A stretch of 64,000 nt of DNA from Coprinus comatus (GCA_034638255.1 JAWPGT010000012.1:124001-188000), one strand, 5' to 3'; shown: positions 1-12,826, numbered from the stretch's first letter. Made by a program: numbers and translations. The notes: generated by a model from the sequence alone, not told the origin.

Positions 1-189
1 CTGGTGTACCCGGTTCGACCACTTGTCTGGCAATCACGTCTGCATCAACTACGGGTATATTGTGTCCTTTGAATATAGTCGATACTGTCGATTTACCAGT
101 AGCAATACCGCCAGTGAGTCCAACGACTAGTATGAGTCAGACTTATGATAAACAGTTGCGCAGTAGAAGTGGAAGCGCGTACCCAGCAT
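1..189 (-). CDS. CAB5: Dephospho-CoA kinase, 5' part (runs off the window)
   Basis: Last step of coenzyme A synthesis: phosphorylates dephospho-CoA with ATP. The minus strand reads [16 protein letters not shown] followed by [16 protein letters not shown], which are the P-loop and the DADxIARxVVxPG segment typical of the CoaE/Cab5 family. The model has a 7-nt first exon (189-183, ATGCTGG), a 56-nt intron (182-127, GTACGC...ACTAG) and a second exon from 126 to the window edge. Splicing gives MLVVGLTGG at the N terminus, the usual family start. Without the intron no in-frame ATG is available, since TGA lies just upstream of the LVVG codons. Only about 44 residues are inside the window. Confidence 0.88.
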
Positions 190-860
190 AGCAGTGATGA
201 GAAATATGTTATGAGTCAATGACTTCTTTTGATCGTAGTTCCCTCTTCGGGACAAACACGTTCATACGTCACAAGTGTAAATGCACATATTGACACTAGA
301 CTTTAATATTTATACTATCGTTGACTCGAACGTTCTCGTAGGTTCCACAATGCTCTATCAGTAGTACTAAATATATAACAACTCGTGGTGCGTCTAAACA
401 AAACTATTTATAGTTCAAAAAAGTGATCATTAAAAGAATATTTACAAGCCTAGTATAAGTAAACGATCTGAATACAACTGAAATTTAAATACAACTACAT
501 ACAGACTGATACAGTACAAGTGAACAACCTCATAACATTCTTTAATCATCTGTTTATTGTTTCGCGATAGGTACGATGTGATCGATAAGATCTAAAATAG
601 AGAACAATTATACTCAGTTCTCGAACAACGAAACTATATCATTTTAAGTACCTAAAATAGAGAACAATTATACTGAAAACCAATAAGTTTGAAGCTCCTT
701 GAAAATAGGAAATAAAAGGATAAATACCTCAGTTCTCGAACAACGAAACTGAGGAAAAAACAAAAGACAATCTTCGTTACAATATATCTACGATTATGTA
801 ATATAAAATATGACGCGATGTCGTTAACAAATGGAAACAAAGAAATAAGAATAAAATTAA
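190..860. other. Non-coding stretch with two interleaved direct repeats
   Basis: AT-rich sequence upstream of the dephospho-CoA kinase start. No convincing gene. One 23-bp sequence occurs at 592-614 and again at 652-674. A second 23-bp sequence occurs at 613-635 and 728-750 and overlaps the end of the first repeat by two bases. Confidence 0.6.
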
Positions 861-946
861 GTCCATTTTACAACACTGTTCCTCAGACACCGACTAGTCT
901 ACCAGGCCACGACAAGGCAGAGGGAGGGGGGATGCCCTTCTGGTGG
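861..946. repeat. Structured repeat element, copy A
   Basis: Degraded member of a five-copy family (see 3181, 8062, 19117, 21572). The main 7-bp stem pairs 899-905 (CTACCAG) with 940-946 (CTGGTGG) and has one U-G wobble. Inside it the GCC/GGC mini-hairpin is at 906-908 and 916-918 with a 7-nt loop. A second partial copy of the element's first half follows at about 996-1060, where TTGGTCATCAGTG matches copy B. Orientation as a transcript is unknown. Confidence 0.6.
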
Positions 947-1060
947 GACTTACCCACCAACCCTCCAAGTTCCAACTAAACATGAACATGTTCTCTTTTT
1001 GAACCCCCCTTGGTCATCAGTGTTCGTCGAAGAACCGTAAAAATGCAAGGGGGGTGGCGT

Positions 1061-2375
1061 TCACTCGAGAATGATCTTAATCATTCAATGTCTATTTTTG
1101 AAAAAAAAAATCATGTTAAAGTCAGCATTTATATTCTTTGACTTTGAAAAGAAGATACATACGGTAAACATGAACAGTCTTATATTGAAGCTTTGATTTT
1201 TGGAACAAGTGAACTTGGTATAGCATCATGATGATGAATGAAGAAGGCATTTTTGCCTTCGAGTTCACAAGAAATTGAGAGTGTAAGGTATTGAGATGAG
1301 GTGCTTGACTTTTGTGTTGTAACTTGTGGCAGGCGGTTAAATCACTGCTGGTTTTTTATACTCATAGCTCTGTCCTTATCGATCCTAAGTGACTAGTTTT
1401 CATCTATTCTGATCCTTTGCATCATGACGCGAACACAGAATCGCTCAAAAAAGCATTGCGGAGAATCGATTAAAATTCATATAAAGCAAATGAAGGAACG
1501 TGTGGAAATCGTTGCTTGGGGATAAAAGGAATGGGCCTTGCATTCTCCAAGTAGGAGGGTTGGATAGTGCATCCGAACAAAGCAACTTGGTCAAATAACA
1601 TGTAAATACTGATATCACGAATTACGATTGGCAGTGCCAGTGGCAAAGATAAGATGTAATCATGTAAGTAAACCATAACACATTCGAACGTATACAAACA
1701 TGGTGATTGGCGTGTACTACGTGAATTGCGATGGGATCAGGCTTGTTATTAGTATGGTACAAGGTATTCGAGTTGTGGACTGTTCGAAGTTGCTCTTATC
1801 GACCATTGACGCAATGATAATAATTTAATACTCCGAGAGTCATCGTGATAGCTTCTTGACCTCATTGATTCTGATCTTTTGTATTATAATACAAACATAG
1901 TAAAATTGCTCTCTTCTTATTGGAGCAGTAGTGATACCAACACAGGTAGCCTTGAGGAGGCTCGCCGCTTCCTTTGCGTAGAATGAATCATACAAAGCAA
2001 TGAAGACGTGGGGTCATTGCTTTGGTATAATGAAAATGTGGCTTCAACATCCTTTGAAGAAGCATCGGATGTTTCACACAGCAATTCGAGTCAGATATCA
2101 TATACTTGGCTTCATCAACATGATTGAATCAAGTTGAATATCTGAATATCTGAACGTTTGAAAAGATGTAAGCAATTCATAAGAGTGTTCAAGCATTTTT
2201 CCTTCACTCTCAAGTTTAATTACACTGTGAAGCTATCTTGTAGCAGTTGAATTCGATATTAAATCATTGACGATTGTGCCATTTACCATTGTGCCATGTG
2301 CTGATGATCAAGTTATAATTTTCAATTAACTGTCGAGCAAGTGAAACCAACTACTCATTGATTCTTTCAACACTC
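1061..2375. other. Intergenic, no gene recognised
   Basis: AT-rich sequence with only short, unconvincing open frames (for example 1470-1697 on the minus strand). No conserved protein motif, tRNA or rRNA signature was seen. Confidence 0.5.
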
Positions 2376-2575
2376 TCTAGCCTGCGGAGTATCCATATCG
2401 AGCATGCCGGTGGTATAGAAGAAGTATACCGCATATGCTCTCAGATGGTGGTTTAAACTTAGTCAAATCAGACGCCACTCACTTAGCAACTCGGACTTCA
2501 ACACAATGGACTCGAAGATGTCGATGATAACACTGATACTTCCATTGTTGTTGATTAATGATTCTGGAGACTCAA
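2376..2575 (+). pseudogene. Fragment of an RPA1-like gene (DBD-B end)
   Basis: This stretch matches, with many substitutions and small indels, the last exon of the RPA1-like gene at 14175-14356. Shared landmarks in the same order are GGAGTATCC, GGTATAGAAGAAGTATA, ATGCTCTCAG, GTGGTTTAA, AATGGACTCGAAGATG and a terminal GATTAA. No other exon is recognisable nearby, and the frame is broken, so it is a decayed 3' fragment. Confidence 0.65.
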
Positions 2576-3180
2576 AGCTCAAACGCTCAAGTAATCCCTT
2601 CTTTTCCAAGATTTGAAACACTGCAATGTGTCATGAGAACTCATTAAGTCGTTGTATTCGATTCTAATGTTGCACTATATCCACCACCATTTCTAATTTA
2701 TGCCATACCAATCAGTACTGTGAATCGTGACTTCTCCCCTCGGCCTTCAACAAAAGTTCATATGCCGAGTGGAACTATTTATAATGTCATCGAGTCTCAA
2801 ATAGGACCTGTATACTCTTCTATCAGTAGTATTAAATATATGTCAGTGTAATGGCTCCCAATACATGTCGTTATGACCAAGTTGCTACGAATACAAATAT
2901 CATGATAACCCATAATTACTTCGTGCTACAAGTGTGTCACCAGTCCCGATCATTTCTTCAAATCTTACTGATCGTGATTCGTTTGGTGATGGAACATCAC
3001 CGTCCTTGACAATTTGTATCGACTAATAAATCAAGCAATTCTATAAATGTTTGAAAAAGCAAATGATGTATTTGATTATTGGAATGCAAAACAATAATGA
3101 GCTTTAATATTTATAATAAGTACATACAGAAATAAGAAAAACAGGAACTACAAAACTACCAATTTTCTAACTAAGTTTTA
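2576..3180. other. Intergenic, no gene recognised
   Basis: AT-rich sequence between the RPA1-like fragment and structured copy B. A short match to the first kilobase (CAGTAGTAYTAAATATAT near 358 and 2824) suggests old shared repeat sequence. No coding signal. Confidence 0.45.
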
Positions 3181-3279
3181 TCCCCGTTTTGACCCCCTTT
3201 GGTCATCGGTGTCCTAGGACACCGACTAGGCCACCAGGCCACGACGAGGCAGGGGGAGGGGGAGATGCCCTTCTGGTGG
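3181..3279. repeat. Structured repeat element, copy B
   Basis: Best-preserved hairpins of the family. Stems seen: GACC 3191-3194 with GGTC 3201-3204; a perfect 8-bp palindrome CGGTGTCC/GGACACCG at 3207-3224; the main stem CCACCAG 3231-3237 with CTGGTGG 3273-3279; and GCC 3238-3240 with GGC 3248-3250. The leading ATCCCC (3180-3185) can pair with GGGGAGAT at about 3259-3266 with one bulge, forming a pseudoknot. A purine-rich tract and a TATA-like TTAAATA near 3664 follow. Confidence 0.75.
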
Positions 3280-3304
3280 GACTTACCTGGCGTCACGCCT
3301 CTTA

Positions 3305-3480
3305 CAGACCTACCTTACCAACTACTTACCTTTACTAAACTCACGACCTACCTTACTAACTGACTTACCTTTCCTAAACTCACGACCTACCTTCCTACTT
3401 TGAGACCTACCTTTAAACTAATTCTTACGACCTACCTCTGTGACCTACCTTACGTATCTACATTACTGACCTACCTTTTA
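3305..3480. repeat. Short tandem repeat rich in GACCTACCTT
   Basis: The ten-base motif GACCTACCTT or a one-base variant recurs at least six times, several copies sitting in a longer unit of the form AAACTCACGACCTACCTT plus ACTTACCTTT. It follows directly on structured copy B. The open frames over it are repeat artefacts. Confidence 0.7.
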
Positions 3481-6400
3481 ACTACGGCGGGGAGTCGAAG
3501 AGAGAGGGAGGAGATAGAGATAGCCAGAAAAGGAGAAGAAGGAGAAGAAAGAGAGGAAGGAGAAGAGGTAAAGGATGAGGAGGATCCTAGGTCGATCGAG
3601 CCCGAGATGGTGTGGAAGGAAAGAAAGAAGCGATACCAAAAAATTGCCAAATCCTCTCTATCTTAAATACGCCAAAACGCACCCACTGTTTGCTGTTCTT
3701 TACCATTCTTTGTATATTTCTTTTCACGTTCCGTTGGAAAGGGTTCCTTTCGAGCTTCAGGGAAAGACTAGTTCAAAAACGTTTACCGTGAATATTGGTA
3801 AATAACATGTACAAATCCAAATAGTATTCATCGGCTACGCGATTTGCTTTCCGTCAATACAAGCAGACCTATCCTCTTCCCTTGCATACTTTGGATATAG
3901 CCTACCAGGTAGCAGTCTAATGGAGAGTTGAGTATGGAAGAGAGGACTTTGATTTTCGGACGAGGGGAGATGCATACTGGCCAAATTGGATATGCCAAAA
4001 AAACAAACTGACCGGTTCGTATTTTTGGTGTCGGGTTTACGTTTGCGTCAGATCAAGATCGCGTGCAGGCCGGAATCTCATTCCACTCCCATTCTAGAAT
4101 TCGACATAACACTCCTCCCTCCCTTCCGCTGCCGTTTATCGTCGGCCTGTAGCATATACTACTTTGCTTTGCATGGAAATGTTATTTTGCAGCTTGTCCG
4201 TGGAGGGAAGGATGAAGGAATGAGGATGCCAGGAATAAGCGACCGTCAGGCCCAAATTTCACTACTCGGAGAGACACAGCCTGACAGCAGTTCGAATTCA
4301 TCTTGGCACAGAACGGTTCTAGCTCCAACTTCCGTATCCAGGGCCTTGATAAGAGGGTACGTGACCGTCGTGTGGGATGTTTTGGGTTAATAAATGTTGG
4401 TTTGATGATGCGTTATAGTGACGACCCTTCAAAGATGCCGTGTGCTACATATGGAGCTTTCGGTGAGTACTAGATCACCGACCCAACATACAGATCTATG
4501 TTGAGGGACAATAGGCAGCTGGGTGATTCGATCTGCCCAAGAAATTAACCAATAAGCTTCAAGAAAAAGTGATAGTCCAGTTCCAACTTACGGCAGTAGA
4601 AATGAACAACCGTGGCATTGGCATTGGCAGAGCACCTTTGAGTCGAGGAGACCATCCTCCCAAGTATCCTGAATTCCACAACCGTAAAATAAATAAAGCG
4701 GTGGACCAGTGGACACATGCAGAGCAGAAATACACAGGACACTGAGTTTCCATTCTGTTAGACCATTGATGAATGACCGATCCCCCGAGGAACGAGACAC
4801 AGGTATACAGATCATGTAAGCATGCTTCCACCTCAAATCTACACGAGAAATTGTTACGAAACAACCCCCAAGTCTCTCTTTGGAGCTGCTCCGAGTATAC
4901 CCAGACATTAAATTTTTTACGGACAGGTAAAGCGCCTCGGACCACCACCAACAGCGAATATTAACCTTTGTTGAATCACCTAGACCGTGGCCCATGCTTT
5001 GTTTATTTGCTCTAGCACGCAGGCCAAAAGGTCCAGGACATCCTCGTTGACTTCAAAGACTCCAAACATTCCCCAACGGCAACACATTTGGTATGTGCCA
5101 GAAACAACGACCGCTTCATAGACTCACGAAGCCTTGGTTGCTCTTAGCTGATCTTTCCCATTTTCTTCCGCCCCAACATTGACCATAGTGGTCCTTCCAC
5201 ATCATTGTGTACCTCAGTTGCCGCTCCAGCAAACTTCACGACCAGACAACAGCGTAGTATGGACCACCAAATCTACAAACATATATCCTCCGCTTCCAGC
5301 CAGTTGGGACATAGCCTCCAGGTCTTCCCCACGAAGAGTAAACTATTGGTTCTTGTGGAACATTGCGGACCTGGTTTTGAAATGAAGCCTTACTCGATTC
5401 TCGAAGAGGTCCGCGAGCACCCAAAGGAATTAATCCTCTACAAGCGTCGTCGTCTTTCAATCGACGTCTGGTTTCAAAGCCCGGCGATCCAAGAATCGAC
5501 ACCGCCTTCGTAGTGATTCCCAGCAACAGGATTTGGACTCTACAGCCTCCCATCACAGAGCCCAATGTCGCTGTTCCTAGCTGCTACAGTCTTGTTGAGC
5601 CTATTCGCATACGTCCAACATGTCGTTCCCAATCCATCACCAATTCACCACGTTTGTCGATGAAGTTCAAATAAATCAAACTAAAAGCTCCCAAATCGGA
5701 CCGAAAAGGCTTGAAGGCCAGTAGACAGCAACAAGCACCACTAGAGCCAGCCATCCTCCAGGTTCTTCCACTCGGGCAGTAGACACACCACTTCTCGTAG
5801 AACACCGTCGACTCCGGAACACTGCAAAGCACCACTTCATCAATACATATTTTGAATGCTGCTCTCTTTATTAGAACCAGCTGGAGCCATTGCCATTCCA
5901 TTTTACCAGTGCATCTAGTTGTCAAGTTCGACAGCGGAAGGACTTTACATGGGCGAGACGAAAGTCATCTCTCCTACCAGGAAGTCTAGTTGTTGAGCCC
6001 GTTCGGTCGTTCCAGCCCATCGGTTCGCAATTTTGACGACAAAGTAACAATATCAAGGCAGCATCGAGGAATAAAGCTCGAACCATGGACAGGTTACCCC
6101 TGGACGTGTAACTACGCGAAACCGCCTTTCTACCCTATGCATAGAATCGTGGAGCCAATAAGGAGCAAGCAGTTTAGCATGAAAAGAGAAAGCGTATATG
6201 CAGCAGTTCGAGAAAATAGCACAAATAATGAACCTGTGTGTCAATGCTCTCGTCTAGTCATCAAAGACCATATTCGATAGGGTTGGTATATTGTTAGCCC
6301 ATCCTTTTGGTTTCTTTCAGCTAATGTAGTTGCAGGTAAATACACAACTGCGTGTAAAGGTCCTCAAGCAAGGGTATTGTCGTTGATGATTGCAAAGATC

Positions 6401-8061
6401 CTCCTTGATGTACATATGTGCTCGTATGGACGCATATACAGAGTAGCACCGCGAGTATGTTGATGGAGGTGGTCGTAAACCGATTTTTTGACGAATATAT
6501 GCACTCGAACAGGTGTTTTCGAGTAAGGATATAGTTTATTTGGTGTTGCGGGACCGTGACGGAGAGCTGGGTATACATCCTAGATTCTTTTGATGCATAT
6601 AGTCTGTACATAAGGCGGAGTGTGGAGCGACAGTGAGTCGGTGTCTTTTTTCTTGGGAAATGTATTGTTTATGTGTGTCGGATGTAGCCTGAGAAGCACC
6701 TCTGGTAATCGCTGTTTTCTTGCTGCCAACGTTGCCGTCGTTCGTCTGGAATCTTGTCGAACGCAAATATTGGCGGTTTAATACCTAGGTCAGTGAGTTT
6801 TGTATGTATTAGTGCCGCTTGCTGTTAAGTTACTGACCTTTTATAAAACAACCTTCAGGTCCAGTCCATGAGCGCCGATCGGTTGTGTTGTCTGAATCTA
6901 AGCCAGGAAGGCCATGAATGTAGAACGATAGAGTGAGGGCTCTGAGGAAGAACAAATGTGACCAAACACGGCGCCCTCCTGTCCTTCCTCTCCCATCACC
7001 ACCTCAACTGCTCTATGCGCTTTGGCCTTGAATTCCTTATTTTTTTTTTGACTTATAGCCATCACTTCTACCACCACTATTGCCACCACCATGTCCCAAA
7101 GTTCTCCTCAACTAGGGCTATTTAAACTCTTTTCTACCGACAAGTCCGATGTCTAAGCATTCGGTCTTTCTTTTCCAATGCAACCAAGGGAGAGAAGGTC
7201 ACAAACGCGTTTATAAAGAGTTATCGTATACACGTGCAAGTCTAGATGGTCGAGGAGAGGGGGCCTGAGCATTCGGGATCGGCACATAAGTCGTGCTAGA
7301 GCGAGACTCCGGTCCTACGCTCCAACCTTACAGAAGAAAACGTCGCTCGAAAACTATCTACGCACTACATATAAGAAGGCAATAGATTGGAGTACGAGGT
7401 TGTTTTACACCGTGGATTACAAGTTCGCCCTTCCCGGTTTCTTTTCAATCTCGTAATTGACTGACGAACAACTTAGGTTGACGTTGTACACGAATGTAAC
7501 GTAACTTCCAACTGCATATATTTCTATATGTGTGGTATGAGAGTTAGAGCGACAAAATGCAATGGCAGTAGCTTCAAGGATGGTTTTCAACACTACCCGC
7601 TTCTCCGGGCTTCAGTTTCCGTCTATAACCGAAGGACATTCTTATTCAAGGACAAAATCAATCTTTCAAACAGATGAAATGCATACACCCGATTCTCGAC
7701 GGACAAGAACAAAGTTGCATGCTCGGAGCGGGCACAAAGCTGGCGATGAAACCTCGCTTCTGTACTACATTAGGGAAAAATACCTATACGCACAACACAA
7801 TGTGTTTCCACCGCAAGAATACAATACATGATATCACAATAAAAAGTTCGTCCTCATCCTTTTCTTCATTTTCGTAATTGACTGACGAACAATAACTCTT
7901 ATACAGATGCGCCCCCACACCCCAACATATATATCCCTGTTTAACAATTATTTGATACCTCATGTACACGGACTTGAAACACTGTCATTTCAACGCACTT
8001 CAAGACCCCTATTCATTATTATCATTTTCAATAAAACGTCAAATATCTATGATATAGTATT
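3481..8061. other. Long gene-poor stretch, only unassigned short ORFs
   Basis: No recognisable protein. A purine-rich tract (3490-3640) precedes TATA-like sequence near 3664. Open frames of about 100-135 codons exist at 3986-4390 (+), 4588-4995 (-), 5205-5513 (+), 5584-5925 (-) and 5990-6280 (+), but none shows a known domain. A plausible GT-AG intron at about 4357-4418 inside the first might mark a real spliced transcript. A 21-bp direct repeat lies at 7451-7471 and 7872-7892. No tRNA was seen. Confidence 0.4.
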
Positions 8062-9191
8062 GTCCCCTATTTTGAACGTCCTTTAGTTTCACCGCTTTCA
8101 CGCTTCTCCAAGATGTGAAAGTAGCTATTCAGCCACCATGCCGCAACAAGGCAGGACGAGGGAGGGACAAGACCCCTATGGTGGAACTACCTACTACATG
8201 GAAACCACCACAAGAAGTCGTAACTATTCAGAATCAAGTCTACGTCTACAAATAAAAAAGGAGAAGGAAAAGAAGAAGAAAGAAAGAAAGTACACCGAAA
8301 CACCTAAAGATACCAGTTGAAATTTGAGAAAAAGAAGAAATGCTACCCGCATTACAAAAGTTTTCTTTGCTAAATGGTTAGTAAGTCACACAACTCAATC
8401 TTGATCTTGAATTTGATGTTGATGATCTTCAATCGATGTCGGTCGAGTGGCGGTTGAGTGTCGGTTGGATGTCGAAGCTTGAAGTCATTGATGCTGGCTA
8501 AAGTTCCAAAGTTTTTATTCAGTATCATGTCAAAAGTATAATTATGATAATAAGAAGACGCACACCCATGGTCCTGTGATGAGGATGAGAGGGGAAGGAA
8601 AGAAAGAATCTTTCTTGGGGCGTTACTCTCAAACTCTCCCCTGCTTTTATACTCGAAAGGTGTTATGTTATACTTTGATCTGTGACAAGTCTGAATTACG
8701 TAGATAGCAGAATTATGTTCTGACACTCGAGAGCAAATTCCACAATTATCATTTTAGATTGTAGGGGCTTCGATCAGCTTGAAGCTTGAAGGGCATCCAT
8801 TATCATAGATCAATGCATCAACATGTGTTTGAGCCACACAGAAGCCAGTATTAACCCTGCCAAAAATGTACTTAAGATACTCAGGAGCTTCCAGAAGACG
8901 TCATGTGTTAATTGTATGTAGTACTCTGTTGCAATGTGTTATTGAGCTCGAAGCACTGAAATGGCAATCAACTTCTCTGAATTTCTGAATTGAAATGTAA
9001 CAAGAATTTATAAGCACGGCGGCTTGTTGAACACCAGCCAAACCATTCATTCAGTTATAGTAGTTGTGTTGAAGGCTTGGCTCACGACCCTTCCCATTTA
9101 ATTGCTGTCTAGTGGACCCGGGTCGAACAATAATTAAGAAGAACACTCACAGCCGTTTTTGTCAGCTGGTGATCATGACGAGCGTCTATCA
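8062..9191. repeat. LTR-like block headed by structured element copy C
   Basis: The first 123 bases hold the structured element: GTCCC 8062-8066 can pair with GGGAC 8164-8168; AAC 8075-8077 with GTT 8086-8088; CTTTCAC 8095-8101 with GTGAAAG 8115-8121; CCACCAT 8133-8139 with ATGGTGG 8178-8184; GCC 8140-8142 with GGC 8150-8152. Downstream come TCACACAACTCAATCTTGA (8386), a purine-rich tract, the TATA-like TTTTATACTC (8645) and GTCAGCTGGTGATC (9161). The same landmarks in the same order occur in the block at 19117-20210, so the two are diverged copies of one repeat of about 1.1 kb, possibly solo LTRs. Confidence 0.65.
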
Positions 9192-9789
9192 GTCGCGCAG
9201 AGGAATACTTATGTGTGCGCAAGGCTGTTATCTCCAACGGCTATTAGTAAGGCAGAGAAGATGAAGTAGCAAGTACTACCCACGACCACCGAACCTTGAG
9301 TTTTGAGCGAGTAGTACTAATATTAGTCCTTGGATTTATCAGCATATTTAATGTCATAAAACGCCGGAAGGCAATGTACATTATGTCTTTCTTATGGTGA
9401 TTTCTGGGTAACACAAATGGTATGTAGTAGTATCGACTTATTGTAACTTCATAGCCTTAGAACCAATCAAACTTGGTATTTTTAACGACTCAACACACCA
9501 TGATTTACGGCATCATCGAGGCAACCTGGAGGCACCCATGTGTTCAATTTCAACAGCCTCCATCGTCCAACAGCCCTACTTAACCATTTCTACTTACTGC
9601 TCACTGCAGATCAACTACGTATCTGAGAGTAATAGTAAGATACATTTGCAAATCAGAAATCACCGTAAGTTATTTCAAGATGAGAGTCATTAGACGACCG
9701 ACGAACAACGGTTTATTCTAGTTATAGGTTGCGACCTGCCACTGCAACTCTGTGTCATTTCCGCGAAATTTGTTAGAGACAGCATATCA
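9192..9789. other. Upstream region of the DUF6535 gene
   Basis: No gene seen. It holds the tail of the LTR-like block and the presumed promoter and 5' UTR of the gene starting at 9790. No clear TATA box stood out. Confidence 0.4.
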
Positions 9790-12472
9790 ATGGCAGATTC
9801 AGTAATCATCATTCAATAATCTTACAAGGTCCTCATCTGAACACTGAGTAGGGTACTACTACAGACACATCCAAGTCTTGGGAAGGCGTCAACATTAGAG
9901 TGGAGAAATGGACAAATAGTTTATGTGACTCTTGGAGAAGCGAGATGAGCAATCTGCTAATTTTTGTGAGTCTACTAATGTTGATAAATGAAATAGAAAA
10001 TTCAACGAGTGGTCTCCTATTTCAGGCTTCTCTATTCTCCGCCATCGTCACTGCGTTCACTTTAGAGGCCGCAAGAGATATTCATGTCGACCCCGCAGAA
10101 CAGACTGTTCTGTTACTCCGAACATTGGTTCTCCAGGTCCACAACATATCGAATCCCCAAGCCAACCTTCCTCTCAATCTCGCCGGCATCCTTGAGTTTG
10201 ATGACTCTGTGACCATCCCCCTTCGCACTCAACAAATATATCTACTCTACTGCATCAGCCTCTCACTTAGCCTCATCTCTGTCCTTGGTGGGATCACTGC
10301 ATTACAATGGCTTCGAGAATTCAACCAAAATGTCGCTGGTGTGTCACCCAGTAACGACATATACGTTCAATATCAGCGACACAAAAGTCTGAAAAAATGG
10401 AAAGTTCTGGGATTTCTTAATACATTACCCATACTTCTCCTCGCTGCATTATTCATCTTCTTTGTTGGTTTTCTTATGTCACAATGGGAATCGGGTGCTG
10501 TTGCTGCAAAGCCGGTGTCGGTTCTTGTAGGAATAATTTTGGTTCTATTCATCTTCATGACAACCCTTCTACCAGCAAGAGTTGGAGCCAAACGGCTTGT
10601 GACAACTCATGATACCACTGTCGACAATTCGTCTGATGCACCCTTACTCTGCCCGTACCGATCCCCACAAGCTTGGCTTACTCTTGTTTTCTTTTATTAT
10701 ATCCTTCGTGGTATCCAAAAATTATCAGCTAAGAGGCCCAATCCTCCCGGCCCATTTAGCGAGATAAATAGTTGGACTGAATGTGACAAATGGTGGATAC
10801 AGAAACACACAACCGAAAAATCAATTTATCCGGCATTATCTTGGGTGGCCACCGAGTTTAACCAAACCAAAGATGCAGTTCTAATGGCATACCAATGCAT
10901 CATATCCTCATTCGCAGATTCGTATTGCGAATATTTGAAAAAACTTCCACAAAATGAAACGGTTCCAGACTCAACGACATGGAGTGCATTTGGATTGTCG
11001 ACTATTTCGCAAATTGAGAACCAGTTTACTCGCGACAAGCCTATGCTCCTGGGGAACACGTATTTCGGAGCATTTTCAAGAATATGGGCTGTCGTAAGGG
11101 AAAAGGATTTGAAGGTCGAGAGCTCTAATGATATCTACCAAATCCTCCGTGTGGAAACATCATCGGAGACGGAATGTTCAGGTAACAGTTCAATGTGACA
11201 TTTCTGTCAACTCTTTCACTCACAATTCGCTTCTACAGCTCTTTTGAAGTCTATCAGCAGCTCGCTTTCCCATCCAGAGAATGTATGGATGGCGGACGCT
11301 GTGGTTGCTGCTACCTGTCATGTCATTGATCTCGATCAACCTCTCCAACGTTTCTCATATTGCAATGACATCATTTCTATTCTAAGAGAAATGTGCAAAC
11401 GGTATACAAAAGACGACACTCTGTATATTTCTATGCTTAACCTTTGCAAAAAACTTGTGGAAAAACTTTCGTCGAAGCATTGGTGTGAAGACTTACTTAT
11501 TATATTCAATGGGGTATTTCGTACTTTGGACTTGGAAACACTGGGAAATCTTGGATTTATTCTTCGAAAACTGCTTGTACAATGCCCTACATGCTACATT
11601 CCTTATTGTTCGTCTTCCATATTTACAATCACTGATTATCACTCACCACGACCGCTCATTACTAGGGCGGGCAGAGCAGTTCCTCAAAATTATCAATAAT
11701 CTTACATCGAAGCGCCTCATAACCAAAGATCACACTCTTGATGCTATTTTCAATTATACATCATATGTTATACAATGCTCGACAGGACTAGACCGCATTC
11801 TCCCAACTATCGACACAACACTGAATACTATACTCTCTGCTGCGGAAGAACATGTTCGTCTCTCGACCTCCACAGATTCGGTTTTGCACCCGAGTAAATT
11901 CTCCATTACACGTCGTGTTACATATCGAGCTCACCAGGCTAACGAGCTCAAACCGGTATGGGACCTGACTGACAAATTTAATGAAAGGTTAAAGAAGATC
12001 TGGGGTATTAAACAAGAGGGTGTAAATACTAGTGGTCAGATAGCAGTTCAGCGGATCGAGGAACACAGTAGTATCAGAGATACTAGTACCGGTAAGCAAA
12101 AATGATGTGACAGTGATTTAATATTCTTAACTAACAATCTTAAAACCATTATAATTGGCAGAGGTTACTAAAAGGGAGGGAGAGACTACCGCTCAAATTG
12201 TCCCAAACTCATCGGACGCTGAAGCAAGTACTATCAACGTGCACGACCCCGACATACATTCCGGAGTTGGTGGGTCGGACATGGAAGTGCAATATCTGGC
12301 ATCTAATCCTCCGTTATTGATCGATAGATCGCCGGATGAACCGGAATCTTTGTCCAGTCAAGCAATAACCAATCTTCGGCCCGCCTCCTCCCAGAGCCAT
12401 GACAGTTTAGAACTGGAACAACGTAACACGCCAGCGACTATGGGTAGTTGTAAAGGGAAAGAGAGAGAATAA
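9790..12472 (+). CDS. DUF6535-domain multi-pass membrane protein (one frame break)
   Basis: Unknown function; DUF6535 proteins are abundant in mushroom-forming fungi. After splicing, the N-terminal part reads SWRSEMSNLLIF then ASLFSAIVTAFTLEAARD, the family hallmark. Hydrophobic segments include YLLYCISLSLSLISVLGGITAL, LLLAALFIFFVGFL and VLVGIILVLFIFMTTLL. Proposed exons: 9790-9801, 9852-9965, 10026-11181, 11239-12091 and 12162-12472, with introns of 50, 60, 57 and 70 nt (branch-like CTAAC at 12131). The first exon (MADS) is a guess; the others are firm. Between about 11540 and 11660 the coding frame shifts by one, either an unrecognised intron or an indel. The C-terminal tail after 12162 is low complexity and ends at TAA 12470-12472. 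Confidence 0.75.
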
Positions 12473-12770
12473 CAAAGGAAACAGTTGGGGCCAGTGGTAC
12501 GGATTTACGACTCGGTGTCGGGGTTAAATACTTTCAAATTTTCAATATCAGCCGTTTCCTGTAGGATGACAGTGCATATCTATAATTTGTTTGAGCTAAT
12601 ATGTACTTGAACTAGAATGATTATCTCATAGTGTTATTTACCGGAGATCGTGATAGTAACTATAAGTGCATCAAGCTCACGCTGAGAATTGGACTGACAC
12701 TTTTAATAAATTAAAAATTTTAATGATTATATATGTAAGAGCGTGGGTATTTCAATTAATTAATCAACAG

Positions 12771-12788
12771 ACGCGTCAAAGTCGCGTG
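12771..12788 (+). promoter_or_regulatory. MluI cell-cycle box-like sites upstream of the RPA1-like gene
   Basis: ACGCGT at 12771-12776 followed by a second CGCGT at about 12784-12788, some 40-55 bp before the ATG at 12827. In ascomycete yeasts ACGCGT is the MBF site that drives S-phase genes, including RPA genes. Its role here is inferred from position only; the paralogue at 25050 lacks it. Confidence 0.4.
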
Positions 12789-12826
12789 TCCTAACACTCC
12801 CCCCTACACTCAACCCTACAACCCAG

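Noticed and set aside
3986..6280. A possible spliced gene from several 100-codon ORFs
   Set aside because: Frames lie on both strands and do not join into a recognisable protein; kept only as an unassigned stretch.
8062..8184. Assignment of the structured element as a known hammerhead, twister or HDV ribozyme
   Set aside because: No hammerhead CUGAUGA/GAAA core and no twister core were seen. Minus-strand topology resembles HDV, but the expected P1.1 G-C pairs and a conserved catalytic C before the last strand are not consistent between copies.
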